This document shows, in pieces, positions 18,272 through 27,790 of a DNA stretch of 64,000 nucleotides (the stretch's first letter is position 1; each line of letters opens with the position of its first letter). Below the pieces are notes generated by a model. It ran no database searches and was not told the DNA's origin. It worked only from the letters and a program-made list of their open reading frames with translations. The position numbers and the translations under genes are program-made. The stretch covers positions 1 through 64,000 of the forward strand of contig PYIZ01000050.1 in NCBI GenBank assembly GCA_003635265.1, given 5' to 3'. This stretch comes from Candidatus Poribacteria bacterium. GTDB lineage: Bacteria > Poribacteria > WGA-4E > PCPOR2b.

Positions 18272-19330
18272 ATGGCGGAGAAGAAGGCGTGTTGGGGATT
18301 GTTAAGCACCGCCCGAATCAATGAGCGAGTGATCCCCGCCATCCGTGGTTCGGGACGGAGTGAACTCTTGGGGGTGGCAAGTCGCGGCAAAGAAAAAGCA
18401 CGGACTTATGCCAAACAGTGGAACATTCCCCGCGCCTACGGCACGTATGAGCAGATGCTCGCCGATCCAGCAATCAACGTAATTTACCTCTCTTTGCCCA
18501 ACCATCTGCACGCCGAATGGGCTGTCAAGTGTGCAGAGGCAGGAAAGCATATCCTGTGCGAAAAACCGATCGCCATCACCACCGAAGATGTGGCTCGAAT
18601 GGCGCAGGCAGCCGAGAAAAACGGTGTCATCATACAAGAAGCCGCAATGATGCGCTTCCATCCGCAGACCAAGTATCTGCGCGAGTTGGTCGCCAAAAGG
18701 GTCATCGGCGATATCCGTCTAATCCGGGGCGTTTTCGCCTTTACTCTTGACAATCCGGGGGATATCCGACTAGATACAAATATGGGCGGCGGGTCGCTGT
18801 GGGACTTGGGTAGCTATTGTGTGGGTTTTGCACGGACGGTGTTACAAGCAGAGCCTGTTGAGGTCAGTGCCTATCAGGTCAGCGGCGACACCGGCGTTGA
18901 TATGAGTTTCTCAGCGCAGATGCAATTCCCCACCGGCATACTCGTTCAGTTCTTTTCCAGCTTTCAATCGTTCGCTCATATTGAGGCAGACTTTCTCGGC
19001 ACCGAAGGGAGAATCTTTGCGGATATACCGTGGGCTAATCACATTGGTGCTTCAGCCAACGTGCAAGTTACCCGAAGTGGTGATGCCGAAGAGACATCAA
19101 CCTTCAGTGACGGCATGGAAGGTCATACAACTGATACAAAAGCGTATGAGAATATGAACGCCTATCAGTGCGAAGTTGATTCAATGGTGGAGAGCGTTCT
19201 GCATGGTACCAAGCCGGTAATTTCGCTGGCAGACAGTTGGAGCAATGTTGCAACGATAGTCGCGCTGCACGAATCGGCACGAACAGGCAAGCCTGTCCGA
19301 CCCGCGACGCAGAACGGAAAACTCACCTAG
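18272..19330 (+). CDS. Gfo/Idh/MocA family oxidoreductase
   Basis: A 352-residue NAD(P)-dependent dehydrogenase. The N-terminal Rossmann domain begins WGLLSTARINERVIPAIRGS; the family signature HILCEKPIAIT gives the catalytic Lys. The C-terminal half (GGGSLWDLGSYCVGFAR) is the alpha/beta substrate-binding domain. Such enzymes oxidise or reduce ring or C1 hydroxyls of sugars and inositols. The glycine motif GLLSTARI is a variant of GxGxxG, as seen in glucose-fructose-oxidoreductase-like members. RBS AAGGAG at 18260-18265. Neighbours suggest sugar metabolism. Confidence 0.9.
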   Translation: MAEKKACWGLLSTARINERVIPAIRGSGRSELLGVASRGKEKARTYAKQWNIPRAYGTYEQMLADPAINVIYLSLPNHLHAEWAVKCAEAGKHILCEKPIAITTEDVARMAQAAEKNGVIIQEAAMMRFHPQTKYLRELVAKRVIGDIRLIRGVFAFTLDNPGDIRLDTNMGGGSLWDLGSYCVGFARTVLQAEPVEVSAYQVSGDTGVDMSFSAQMQFPTGILVQFFSSFQSFAHIEADFLGTEGRIFADIPWANHIGASANVQVTRSGDAEETSTFSDGMEGHTTDTKAYENMNAYQCEVDSMVESVLHGTKPVISLADSWSNVATIVALHESARTGKPVRPATQNGKLT

Positions 19331-19403
19331 CGTGGCTGCTGAGAGTAGGGTTCAACGATCGTTGTTCCTTACCACCCCATTAATATGTTGTTTAGAGGTT
19401 GTC

Positions 19404-20573
19404 ATGAAAATTAAAGAAATTCGCGCCGTTAACGTAAATATCCCACAGAGCCCACCAAAAACCAAATCACGCCGCCCGACGTGGAATAAGAGCGCACCGC
19501 GTGCTTTGCCTATTAACAAATATCCGGAGTTCTCCCGATTGCCTGGCCAAATGCCCGGCATGGGCGGAGGACAGGTGTGGGTGCAGGTCACCGCTGAGGA
19601 TGGAACGTGGGGACTGGGGTCGTGTAGTTTTGGTGATTCTGTGGCGGTCTTGATTGACCGTGTCTTTGCACCACTGTTAGAAGGTCGGGATTGCCTTGCC
19701 ACCGAATTTCTCAACGACCTGATATGGCGCTCAATGCAGCGACTTGGTGCAGCGGGCCATGCTGCGGTAGCACAGAGCGGCATAGATCTCGCGTTATGGG
19801 ACCTCAAAGGCAAACTGCTGGATTTGCCGGTGTATCGTTTGCTCGGCGGACCGTGCCGAGATAAAATTAAACTCTATGCTACGGGTGATGATTTAGACTG
19901 GAGTATGGAACTCGGCTTCAAGGCTTTCAAAGTGACAAACCCCGCACATTACGAGATGGGCATTGAGGGATTGAATCTGGTCGAGGAGAAACTTGCAAGG
20001 ACCAGAGAAACGATTGGGCCCAACGCCGAACTGATGCTCAATGCAGTTATGTCATACAATGTGGAGTTTGCAGTACAAATCGCTGAACGGCTGCGTCCCT
20101 GCCGGATGCGCTGGCTGGAAGAACCTTTGATTCCCACAGATCTTGAGGGGCACATTGAGTTGAAGAAATCGGTGCCTTGGATGCCGATTGCCACTGGTGA
20201 AGACCACCATGGACGACATGCGTTTCGACAACTCGTCGAACACCGGTGCGTAGATGTCGTACAACCCGACCTGAAATGGTGTGGTGGGCTTTCCGAGGCG
20301 GTCAAGATATATACCATCGCTGAGGCAGCAGGCATTGTAACAATTCCGCACGGCGGCGGGAATACGCCTTTCGGTCAGCATTTCGCTATGGCACTACCGG
20401 AGTCGCCGATGGCTGAATACTGGCTTGGGACAGACCCCGGTATTCCGCTCTCCGAGGTGTGTCCTATCCCCGGCATGGCGATGCCAAAAGACGGCTGCTT
20501 AGTTCCTTCGGAGATGCCGGGATTCGGTATGGAAATCAAAGAAGAATGGATAAAACCGTGGGTGCACAAGTAA
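19404..20573 (+). CDS. L-rhamnonate dehydratase-like enolase-superfamily protein with a changed metal ligand
   Basis: A 389-residue protein closest in pattern to L-rhamnonate dehydratase. It shares LYATGDD, the GEDHHG loop (E266), VVQPDLKWCGGL (D289) and TIPHGGG (H316). Of the three metal ligands, E239/E240 and E266 are present, but the Asp expected in LMLDxxMS is Asn213 (LMLNAVMSYN; codon AAT at 20040-20042). One base change separates AAT from GAT. The protein could have weak metal binding, altered activity or a non-catalytic role. The start ATG at 19404 follows GAGG; an in-frame TTG at 19332 lacks support. It lies 73 nt after the oxidoreductase gene. Confidence 0.82.
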   Translation: MKIKEIRAVNVNIPQSPPKTKSRRPTWNKSAPRALPINKYPEFSRLPGQMPGMGGGQVWVQVTAEDGTWGLGSCSFGDSVAVLIDRVFAPLLEGRDCLATEFLNDLIWRSMQRLGAAGHAAVAQSGIDLALWDLKGKLLDLPVYRLLGGPCRDKIKLYATGDDLDWSMELGFKAFKVTNPAHYEMGIEGLNLVEEKLARTRETIGPNAELMLNAVMSYNVEFAVQIAERLRPCRMRWLEEPLIPTDLEGHIELKKSVPWMPIATGEDHHGRHAFRQLVEHRCVDVVQPDLKWCGGLSEAVKIYTIAEAAGIVTIPHGGGNTPFGQHFAMALPESPMAEYWLGTDPGIPLSEVCPIPGMAMPKDGCLVPSEMPGFGMEIKEEWIKPWVHK

Positions 20574-20694
20574 ATCCGGTTGACCGTATAGATAACCCAA
20601 ACGACAATCTGCGTGAGTATATCAATTCTTCGTGGTTTGCTTGAAACCTGCAACAAATTACACCACGCAAGCCGCAGCGAAAGGAAACCTTGTC

Positions 20695-21921
20695 ATGAAG
20701 ATAGATCGTAATCAATTCCTTGAAGAGGGATATGTCATCCTACGCAACGTCATTCCGGCAGATGAGTTGGATGCGCTGCGCGCAAGCTACGAGATTCTAG
20801 TTGAACGGCAAAAAATAATTTGGGTGCAAGAACGCCAACCGGACGACCCGGCCGGCGGTGTGTGGGAGAGTTCCGCCCAACCGCGGCTGCTCCTCCACCG
20901 AAGTCCGCTCGCAGATTTGATAGACGAAGATACCGCCAGCGCTGTAGAGATCTGGCTTCATGAAAACACACAAGGTGCCAGCAGCGAGTTGTTGGGGGTA
21001 TCAGATGCAGCGGTCACGGAGATGATGTTGATGTGTAACCCGGTCCGAGATCGAGGTCCCGCCCATTGGCACCGTGATTTATATCCCCCTTACGGCGCCC
21101 CGTTGCAAGGTTATGTGGACGATATTATCGAATCGGGTCCTAGGTATGTGCAGTGGAATCTCTGCCTCTACGACGACGATGTGTTATGGGTGATACCCGG
21201 CAGCCATGCGCGTCTCAACACAGGGCGAGAAAACGAACTGTTGCGGACAAATCGTTATACTCCTTTTCCCGGTGGCGTTCAGACGCACCTCAATGCGGGT
21301 GATGGTGTGGCTTATATTCTGCCGATTTTGCATTGGGGCAGTAACTATAGCACCAAAATGCGACGCACGATTCACGGCGGCTTTTCAACCTTCACTCAGT
21401 ATGGAAACCAGAGTTACATGAAGTATCTGTCAACCTCTGCCCAAGAGACATTTGCGCGTTGGATACAGCGTAGTGATCAGATGATAACGCACACCGAGTC
21501 AATACTTCGAGCCGCTATCGAAAGGGATCCCGCCGCCTACCACGCGAGTCTCGAAAAACTCCATCCGGGCAGGGGCGAAAAGGGCAAAATGCTCTCGACA
21601 GTATACCTGAGCAAGATTGCTAGACGCGTGTATGAGTGTAAACAGCCCGACTTTGAAAATCTACCAGAGGAGAACCGCGCTTGGACGATTCGATCACATC
21701 CAATTACGCTCCAATGGGGGCTACCTCTTGCGGATCGATTTTCTTTCGAGGAAGCGCGAACCTTGTGGGACCGGTTCAAACCGGTTGATGCCCGTACCCA
21801 GTCCGATGTTGAGGGCGCCGCACCCGGATACGAGAATCGTCCGTCGCGATATTACTTTAATGAGATGCCCACCGATTACAGCGTGGAAGATTTTACCACT
21901 AGCTGGATGCAGTCAGGGTAG
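20695..21921 (+). CDS. Phytanoyl-CoA dioxygenase (PhyH) family protein, long form
   Basis: A 408-residue Fe(II)/2-oxoglutarate oxygenase, longer than most PhyH proteins by a C-terminal region of about 170 residues. The triad is H126-x-D128 (HWHRDLYP) and H213 (ILHWGSNY); R223 or R224 (KMRRTIHGG) should bind 2-oxoglutarate. The extra C-terminal part (from about residue 235) has no motif I recognise. The start ATG follows AAAGGAAA at 20679-20686. It is part of the same run as the oxidoreductase and dehydratase-like genes. Confidence 0.87.
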   Translation: MKIDRNQFLEEGYVILRNVIPADELDALRASYEILVERQKIIWVQERQPDDPAGGVWESSAQPRLLLHRSPLADLIDEDTASAVEIWLHENTQGASSELLGVSDAAVTEMMLMCNPVRDRGPAHWHRDLYPPYGAPLQGYVDDIIESGPRYVQWNLCLYDDDVLWVIPGSHARLNTGRENELLRTNRYTPFPGGVQTHLNAGDGVAYILPILHWGSNYSTKMRRTIHGGFSTFTQYGNQSYMKYLSTSAQETFARWIQRSDQMITHTESILRAAIERDPAAYHASLEKLHPGRGEKGKMLSTVYLSKIARRVYECKQPDFENLPEENRAWTIRSHPITLQWGLPLADRFSFEEARTLWDRFKPVDARTQSDVEGAAPGYENRPSRYYFNEMPTDYSVEDFTTSWMQSG

Positions 21922-21954
21922 CCCCACAAATTGGTAAGTGTAGAGGAGAGTGCT

Positions 21955-22746
21955 TTGCGGAAGGAACTCGAAATCGCCATACAAGCCGCTAGAGAAGCAG
22001 GCGAAATCGCAATGAAATATTATCGGGGCAACTACGACATTCGTGAAAAAGGCTACAATAACCCCGTGACTACCGCTGACTTAATGGCGAATCAGCGGAT
22101 TCGAGAAATCATCTACCACACTTTCCCCGAAGATGGATGGCTTTCTGAGGAAACGGAGGATTCTCCGGATCGATTGGCAAAATCCCGTGTGTGGGTCATC
22201 GATCCCATTGACGGAACGGAGGAATTCATCGAAGGCACGCCTGAATTTGCGATTTCGATTGCCCTCGTGGTTGAAGGAACGCCGGTTATCGGTGTATTAC
22301 ACAATCCCGCTACAGCGGAACTCTTTTATGCTTATGCCGGCGGCGGTGCATTCTGCAACGGAACACCGATGCATTGTTCATCATGCCGAAGCCTCAAACA
22401 AGCGTCGATGCTTGTTAGTCAAACAGAACACCGAAAAGGTCTGTTAGCAGGACTGATCCCCCTTGTTGCAGAAATTCAGTATATTGGTAGTGTCGCCTAT
22501 AAACTGGCAAAGCTCGCGGCAGGCACGAGCGATCTTTATGTTACTGTGCGCCCTAAAAATGAGTGGGATTTCTGTGCCGGCGATCTCATCTTGCGTGAAG
22601 CCGGCGGTGTCTTGTGGGATAAGGCAGGTCAGACCATAAAGTATAACAAAAAAAGAGTTGGGCAACCTACGGGTCTGTTTGCTGGCAACCCAACTCTTGT
22701 AAAACAGGTGATCAATCATTACTCAGGCAAACCGGTCTATGTTTGA
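21955..22746 (+). CDS. Inositol monophosphatase-family phosphatase (SuhB/CysQ-like)
   Basis: A 263-residue Mg-dependent, Li-sensitive-type phosphatase. Motifs in order: SEETED (metal), VWVIDPIDGTEEF (the DPIDGT signature) and NEWDFCAGDLILREAGG (WD ... metal). The family dephosphorylates inositol phosphate, fructose-1,6-bisphosphate or 3'-phosphoadenosine 5'-phosphate. DPIDGTEEF together with SIALVVEG fits CysQ-like members best, but this is not certain. The TTG start at 21955 follows GAGGAG (21943-21948). A TTG at 21931 in the same frame would also be possible but has no ribosome site. Confidence 0.85.
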   Translation: MRKELEIAIQAAREAGEIAMKYYRGNYDIREKGYNNPVTTADLMANQRIREIIYHTFPEDGWLSEETEDSPDRLAKSRVWVIDPIDGTEEFIEGTPEFAISIALVVEGTPVIGVLHNPATAELFYAYAGGGAFCNGTPMHCSSCRSLKQASMLVSQTEHRKGLLAGLIPLVAEIQYIGSVAYKLAKLAAGTSDLYVTVRPKNEWDFCAGDLILREAGGVLWDKAGQTIKYNKKRVGQPTGLFAGNPTLVKQVINHYSGKPVYV

Positions 22747-22869
22747 ATTTGCCGATTAAAATTGAGAAGCGTTGAATTTTCGATTGAAAATTGGAGTAAC
22801 GGAATAGAAGGAAAAGCGTGAAAGATTTTCCTTCTATTTCAGGCATGCAAATACTGTGTTTCAGGGAGG

Positions 22870-22900
22870 ACCTTCCAAAGGTGAAGAACCTTCGGAAGGT
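22870..22900. repeat. Hairpin repeat at the end of the sigma factor gene
   Basis: ACCTTCC (22870-22876) pairs with GGAAGGT (22894-22900), overlapping the sigma factor stop codon. A nested AACCTTCGGAAGGTT is also self-complementary. It resembles the AACCTT...AAGGTT hairpins at 38396 and 57457 and may also help end sigma factor transcription. Confidence 0.5.
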
Positions 22901-24210
22901 TAGAGAAGCTCTTGAAGGTATTGCACTCGCGTATGGTGACGCAATTTCCGCAGTGCCTCGTCTTCAATTTGGCGCACCCTCTCCCGGCTGATGCCGAGTC
23001 GCCGTCCAATTTCGGCAAGGGTGTACTCCGTGCCATCGGTTAAACCGTAGCGCAGCTTGATTACGAGCGTTTCACGACCCGCTAATGTACCGAGGACCGT
23101 TTCAAGCGACTCTTTCTCTGAGTTAGAGAGCAATTCTTCTTCAGGGGTCACCTGCGAATCATCAGCCAGTAAGTCAGAAATCGTCGCATCGGGTGAAGAT
23201 TCACTCAATGGCGAATCCAGCGAAATTGTCCCCTTCGTGCTTTGGAGAATTTCGATGACACGGCTTTCAGGCATCCCTACCGCTTCAGCGACATCTTTGA
23301 TGCCCGGCTCGCGTTCGAGATCTCTAGCGAGTTTGCTCTGTGCCTGCTTAATAGATCGCCGAGTTTCCCCAACGTAACAGGGGATACGAATTGTCTGACT
23401 CTGCTGATCTAATGCACGCTTAATCGCTTGCATAATCCACCACGTTGCGTAAGTGCTGAAACGATACCCTCTTGCAAGATCGAATTTCTCCACAGCCTTC
23501 ATCAAGCCAACACTTCCCTCCTGCATCAGGTCGAGAAAGGAGAGTGATGATTTGTTGAAATTATGCTGTTTGGCAATACTTGCAACAAGCAGTAGATTCG
23601 CCTCAACAATCTTCCGTTTCGCTTTTTGGATGATTTCAACAGCGTCGTGCAAGTCGTCTTCCAGCGTCGCGAGGCGTTTGCACTCTTCAACCGGATCGCC
23701 TGATACCACTATAACGTCCGTCTCAACGTGCTTTTGGTAAACTTTAATTTCCTTTTGAATTTGTTCCAAAAGCGTGGCAACGTGCATTGGACTCCACCAG
23801 ATTCCGTTCGTTTCCTTCTGTTTGGCACCGCGCCGTCGACCGGTTTTTGGACGTACCTCCTCTAAAATACAAAGCGGCAGCTGATTCAGTAACGCCGTTA
23901 CCTTCTGTTTTCCCTCTTCAAACTTTTGAAACAGTTCAACCTCTTCTTGAGGGGTAAGCAGGGGTGTACGAGCAATCTCCTGCAAATAAGAAAAAGCTTC
24001 ATCTCGGTTGCCATCAGCAACGTCACTGCGTCGTCGAAAAGACGAAATCAGACTATCCTCTGTCGCATCTTCCGTCGTACTGTCTTCTTCATCAACCTCA
24101 TTCGTTCTATCGGTGGGTACTGACAGGAACTCATCGTTGTCTTCAAACTCCAACTCCTCCGTTTGTTCATCGTCAGTTCCACTATGTGTGAATTTATTTT
24201 CTTTACTCAT
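22900..24210 (-). CDS. rpoD: Primary-type RNA polymerase sigma-70 factor
   Basis: A 436-residue sigma factor. Region 1.2 is at about residue 75 (YLQEIARTPLLTPQEEVELF). A non-conserved insert follows (about 110-180, with the basic RPKTGRRRGAKQK). Region 2 then reads LMQEGSVGLMKAVEKFDLAR, followed by the FSTYATWWIMQAI block. Region 3 follows, and region 4.2 with the helix-turn-helix ends the protein (YTLAEIGRRLGISRERVRQI). It recognises -10 and -35 elements and recruits core polymerase. The acidic N-terminus (residues 10-55) takes the place of region 1.1. It is either the housekeeping factor or a close group 2 relative. No operon partner is visible. Confidence 0.9.
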   Translation of the reverse strand: MSKENKFTHSGTDDEQTEELEFEDNDEFLSVPTDRTNEVDEEDSTTEDATEDSLISSFRRRSDVADGNRDEAFSYLQEIARTPLLTPQEEVELFQKFEEGKQKVTALLNQLPLCILEEVRPKTGRRRGAKQKETNGIWWSPMHVATLLEQIQKEIKVYQKHVETDVIVVSGDPVEECKRLATLEDDLHDAVEIIQKAKRKIVEANLLLVASIAKQHNFNKSSLSFLDLMQEGSVGLMKAVEKFDLARGYRFSTYATWWIMQAIKRALDQQSQTIRIPCYVGETRRSIKQAQSKLARDLEREPGIKDVAEAVGMPESRVIEILQSTKGTISLDSPLSESSPDATISDLLADDSQVTPEEELLSNSEKESLETVLGTLAGRETLVIKLRYGLTDGTEYTLAEIGRRLGISRERVRQIEDEALRKLRHHTRVQYLQELL

Positions 24211-24525
24211 CTCTTGTTCATCTCCATTCTGCTAAACTCTCTCGAACCTTAAACAGGTCAAAAATATACAAAAAATCCATAAATCTCCTACTATTTATTA
24301 GTCACATTTATACAATGCACATGATGTATGAAACGTGATATGTTATAATAAGTATCAGAAAAAATTAAGTTAATCGTTAAAAATTGTACTAGTCTATCGT
24401 GTTCAACCGTGCAACATAAGAAATGGTCTTAGCTTGCCACTCAAGCTGCCGATGCCATGGGCATGACATATTAACATAATTTTATTCAACGACTTATATA
24501 ATCATTCATCAACTCGGAGGTCACT
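24211..24525. other. AT-rich intergenic stretch between divergent genes
   Basis: 315 bases upstream of both the sigma factor and the pentapeptide-repeat gene. A -10-like TATAAT at 24344-24349 (preceded by TGT) is visible on the plus strand. No gene or RNA was recognised. Confidence 0.45.
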
Positions 24526-25062
24526 ATGAGTCAACTTACCAAAACCGATGTTCTCAGACGCCTTCAACAAGGTGAATCATTTATTGGAGAAGACTTGACG
24601 GGCATCGATCTGTCGGGGTCTTCCACTGATCTAACAGAAGCAAACTTCAACGCCGCGAATCTCTCCAATGCTAACTTTAAAGGCGCAATAATGAAAGGCG
24701 TTTTCCTTGTTGGAGCAAATTTAACCAACGCTGACTTTGAAGGTGCAGACCTTGAAGGCGCGTTTCTCAGTGGCGCGATGCTTTCTGGCACAAATTTTCG
24801 AGGCACAAATTTACGCAAGGCTACAATTGGTGCACCAGATTGGATCGTTTCGGATGCGTTTGGCAGCCTAACGACTTTTGAAAACGCTGACCTCGAAGAT
24901 GCTACTTTCGGTGAAACTGTGGTGAAAGGCGCTATTCTGTTTGGAGCTAACCTCAAGGGTGCCTATTTATACGAAGTGGATCTTTCAGAAGCCGTGTATA
25001 AATCTTCAGACCTTGAGGGGGCAGTTACCAAAAAAGCATTTCAAGAATCAATTTGGGACTGA
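24526..25062 (+). CDS. Pentapeptide repeat protein
   Basis: A 178-residue protein with a run of A(D/N)LxX repeats over residues about 35-105 (FNAANLSNANFKGAIMKG, LTNADFEGADLEGAFLSG) and again at 125-165. Such repeats fold as a right-handed quadrilateral beta-helix. Some family members mimic DNA and protect gyrase; most have no known role. The N-terminal 30 residues (TDVLRRLQQGESFIGEDL) look like a capping helix. There is no signal peptide. The start ATG follows CGGAGGTCACT. Confidence 0.85.
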   Translation: MSQLTKTDVLRRLQQGESFIGEDLTGIDLSGSSTDLTEANFNAANLSNANFKGAIMKGVFLVGANLTNADFEGADLEGAFLSGAMLSGTNFRGTNLRKATIGAPDWIVSDAFGSLTTFENADLEDATFGETVVKGAILFGANLKGAYLYEVDLSEAVYKSSDLEGAVTKKAFQESIWD

Positions 25063-25251
25063 ACACCGAAAATTCTCTCAAAGGGGTATATACTATCACA
25101 ACCTCCAATACTGATGTCAACTCCTAAATATTAACACGGGATCTATCTAACCATCATTGAGACGTTTTTTTTTCGATTCAGTTTACAATAAGTCACAAGA
25201 ATCTTTTAGACTATTGAATCGAAATCATATTAATACAACCAAAGATACGGT

Positions 25252-27063
25252 TTAGCCTCTAAACTGCATCTGGCACAGCTTCTGATATAGTCCTCCATTT
25301 TTTAATAACTCTTGGTGTGTACCGCTTTCAACAATCTTCCCACCATTCAGGACAAGGATTTTGTCCGCATGAACAACAGTCGAAAGCCGATGGGCGATAA
25401 CGAAGGTTGTCCTGCCCTTCATTAGATTTTCAAGGGAGGCTTGAACCAGCACCTCTGACTGACTATCAAGTGCTGAAGTGGCTTCATCAAGCACAAGGAT
25501 CGGAGGACCCTTCAGGATTGCCCGTGCGATTGCAAGGCGTTGCTGCTGACCGGTGGATAACTTGGCTCCAGATTCGCCAATCTGTGTTTCATATCCTTTG
25601 GGCATTTGAATGATGAAGTTGTGTGCATTTGCTTGCTTTGCGGCTTCAACTGCCCCCTCTCGTGTCGCTGCCGGTGCACCATAGATAATATTCTCCATTA
25701 CCGTCCCATCAAATAGGATAGTATCCTGTGGCACAATTGCGATGTGGCGTCTAAGATCTGCCAATGCCACTTCGGAGGTAGAGATTCCATCAATCAGAAT
25801 ATCGCCGGAATCCACCTCGTAGAATCGCGACAGCAGATTGAGTAATGTTGTTTTTCCACTTCCACTCCGACCAACCAATGCAATCACTTCGCCCGGTTTC
25901 GCATGAAAACTGATATGTTTAACGACCGGCTCATGCTCGTATCCGAAAGAGACATCCCGAAATTCTACCTCGCCACGAACCGATGGCAGCTTCAATTGCT
26001 TTTCGCGCTTGTATGCCTCTTCTTCAAAGTCAAGAACGTAGAAAATTCTTCTAGCAGAAGCGAGACTCTGCTGTAGCACATTGTTGAACAGTCCAATGGT
26101 TTTGATCGGCTTAAACATCAAGCTGACCATCCCAATGTAACCGATAAACCAGCCAGTTGTAAGCTTACCCTGAACAACCTGCCAGCAGCCAAGTCCAAAA
26201 ACAGTTGCGATCCCGATTGCGCTAATAAACTCCACAAGCGGAGGCAACATCGCTGTGAGTCGCACACGACGCATGGAAACGCGGTACTGTCCCTTATTTG
26301 TTGCGGCAAAGCGGTTACGCTCTATCTCCTCCGCAGTAAAACTCTTGATAATTTTAAGCCCGAAGAGCGTCTCTTTCAGTTGCGAAGAGATGTCCGCCGT
26401 CTGTTGTTGGATTTCCGAGCTAGTGCTGCGGACACGTCGTCCAAACCGGTTAATCAGATGAGCAAGCAATGGAAAAACGAGCAGCGCAAGTACCGTCATC
26501 TGAACACTTCGGAACAGCATGACCGAGATAAAAACAGGGATACAGACAGCTGCGCGGATAGTGTTTGCCGTAGATCCAACGGCATACTGCCATGTCCGGA
26601 CATCATCTGTGACGCGTGCCATCAAATCTCCTGTCCGATGCGCTTTCAGTACTCCCAAAGGTGCAAAAAGAATTCTCTCGTATAACTCGTTTCGCACTTG
26701 AGTAATCAGTTGATACCCGACGCGCGCCATTAGGTAATCGTTGCAATAAGTAAATCCTCCTTTTACCATGACGAGTATGAGTATGCCCGCCAAGATCCAA
26801 CCAATAAGTCTGAAGGCATCACTCGCGGTTGTAATAGTTATTTCGAGCCCATCAAATGCACCTTCAAAATGGAAATACCGGATCTGAATGGAACCATCTT
26901 CAAAGCGTCGAGTTTCAATCAGCTTGAGTGCATCAATTGTATCCGCTAAAATGTGAATATAGCCAGCTTCACAGAAGGCAATCAGGAGCGCACAAACGAC
27001 TGCTAGTATAATTGAACCGAAGTGCGGCGATAAATACCTTGCGAAACGTGAGAATGTGGACAT
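25252..27063 (-). CDS. ABC transporter with fused membrane and ATPase domains (MsbA-like exporter)
   Basis: A 603-residue half-transporter. The N-terminal 330 residues hold the six-helix type-I exporter domain, with a long extracytoplasmic loop between the first two helices (around residues 45-75). The ATPase follows: Walker A GRSGSGKTTLL, Q-loop IAIVPQDTILF, signature LSTGQQQRLAIARA, Walker B ILVLDEATSALD and switch His in FVIAHRLSTV. It should act as a dimer, exporting lipids, lipid A or drugs; MsbA-like lipid flipping fits the Gram-negative setting. The ATG at 27063 is one base from the methyltransferase stop codon, so the genes are translationally close. A TTG at 27081 is less likely. Confidence 0.9.
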   Translation of the reverse strand: MSTFSRFARYLSPHFGSIILAVVCALLIAFCEAGYIHILADTIDALKLIETRRFEDGSIQIRYFHFEGAFDGLEITITTASDAFRLIGWILAGILILVMVKGGFTYCNDYLMARVGYQLITQVRNELYERILFAPLGVLKAHRTGDLMARVTDDVRTWQYAVGSTANTIRAAVCIPVFISVMLFRSVQMTVLALLVFPLLAHLINRFGRRVRSTSSEIQQQTADISSQLKETLFGLKIIKSFTAEEIERNRFAATNKGQYRVSMRRVRLTAMLPPLVEFISAIGIATVFGLGCWQVVQGKLTTGWFIGYIGMVSLMFKPIKTIGLFNNVLQQSLASARRIFYVLDFEEEAYKREKQLKLPSVRGEVEFRDVSFGYEHEPVVKHISFHAKPGEVIALVGRSGSGKTTLLNLLSRFYEVDSGDILIDGISTSEVALADLRRHIAIVPQDTILFDGTVMENIIYGAPAATREGAVEAAKQANAHNFIIQMPKGYETQIGESGAKLSTGQQQRLAIARAILKGPPILVLDEATSALDSQSEVLVQASLENLMKGRTTFVIAHRLSTVVHADKILVLNGGKIVESGTHQELLKNGGLYQKLCQMQFRG

Positions 27064-27064
27064 T

Positions 27065-27784
27065 TTAGCACTTTTCCGCAATTGTAATGAGCCGTCTCGA
27101 CTCGGTCAGAAACGGGCTATAGTCAAACTCGCCGTACATTGCACGCACTTTTAAACCTGCTGATGCTAACATCACTTCCAATTCCGTCGGGAAGTAGAAT
27201 CGAATGCGATTGACCGACTCCTGAACTGCACCGGTAGAAAGGTCTATCACCGTTCGATGGTCGGAGAGCCGTCCAGATGTCGAATCGTATTCAACCTCTG
27301 CGAGTGCTAGCAGTGATTCGGACATCCACCACCAATTGCGCGTTTGATCCAATTGAAACGCTGCATAGGGATTCCAATACTCCAGCAAAAATTTCCCGCT
27401 CGACTTGAGGGCTGCCGCAACCGCTGTAATAACCCTTTTATTCTCATTATCTTCAAAAAAACCGAAGCTGGTAAAGAGATTAATGACGGCGTCACAGACT
27501 GGCTTTAGGGGGATATTGCGTGTATCGCCTTCAATGAGATGTACCTTGCTCTGGCTTGAAGAGCCATTTTTCTGTGCTTCCGTTAAAAGAAAACGAGAGC
27601 TATCTAAACCGACAACCTTCATACCTCTGGCCGCCAAGAGTTGTCCATGCCTTCCCTGACCGCAGCAGAGATCTAAGACAGTCGCCCCTTGCATAAGCTC
27701 AAGTGCTTCACAAATGAATTCGACCTCTTCCGCTGTTTCTGCTGCCGGAGGGATTTCGGAAAGGAGATAAGTCTGGTCCCACAT
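27065..27784 (-). CDS. Class I SAM-dependent methyltransferase
   Basis: A 239-residue methyltransferase. Motif I is VLDLCCGQGRHGQLLA (about residues 36-51), then VVGLDSSRFLL for the ribose-binding acidic residue and VHLIEGDTRNIPL for motif II. The substrate is unknown. It sits 6 nt after the Clp1/Grc3 kinase gene and 1 nt before the ABC exporter gene in a minus-strand operon, so a link to RNA processing or envelope lipids is possible, but the sequence does not decide. Confidence 0.82.
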   Translation of the reverse strand: MWDQTYLLSEIPPAAETAEEVEFICEALELMQGATVLDLCCGQGRHGQLLAARGMKVVGLDSSRFLLTEAQKNGSSSQSKVHLIEGDTRNIPLKPVCDAVINLFTSFGFFEDNENKRVITAVAAALKSSGKFLLEYWNPYAAFQLDQTRNWWWMSESLLALAEVEYDSTSGRLSDHRTVIDLSTGAVQESVNRIRFYFPTELEVMLASAGLKVRAMYGEFDYSPFLTESRRLITIAEKC

Positions 27785-27790
27785 CGTACG

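Noticed and set aside
25158-25170. Run of nine T as an intrinsic terminator after the pentapeptide gene
   Set aside because: No stable stem precedes the T-run.
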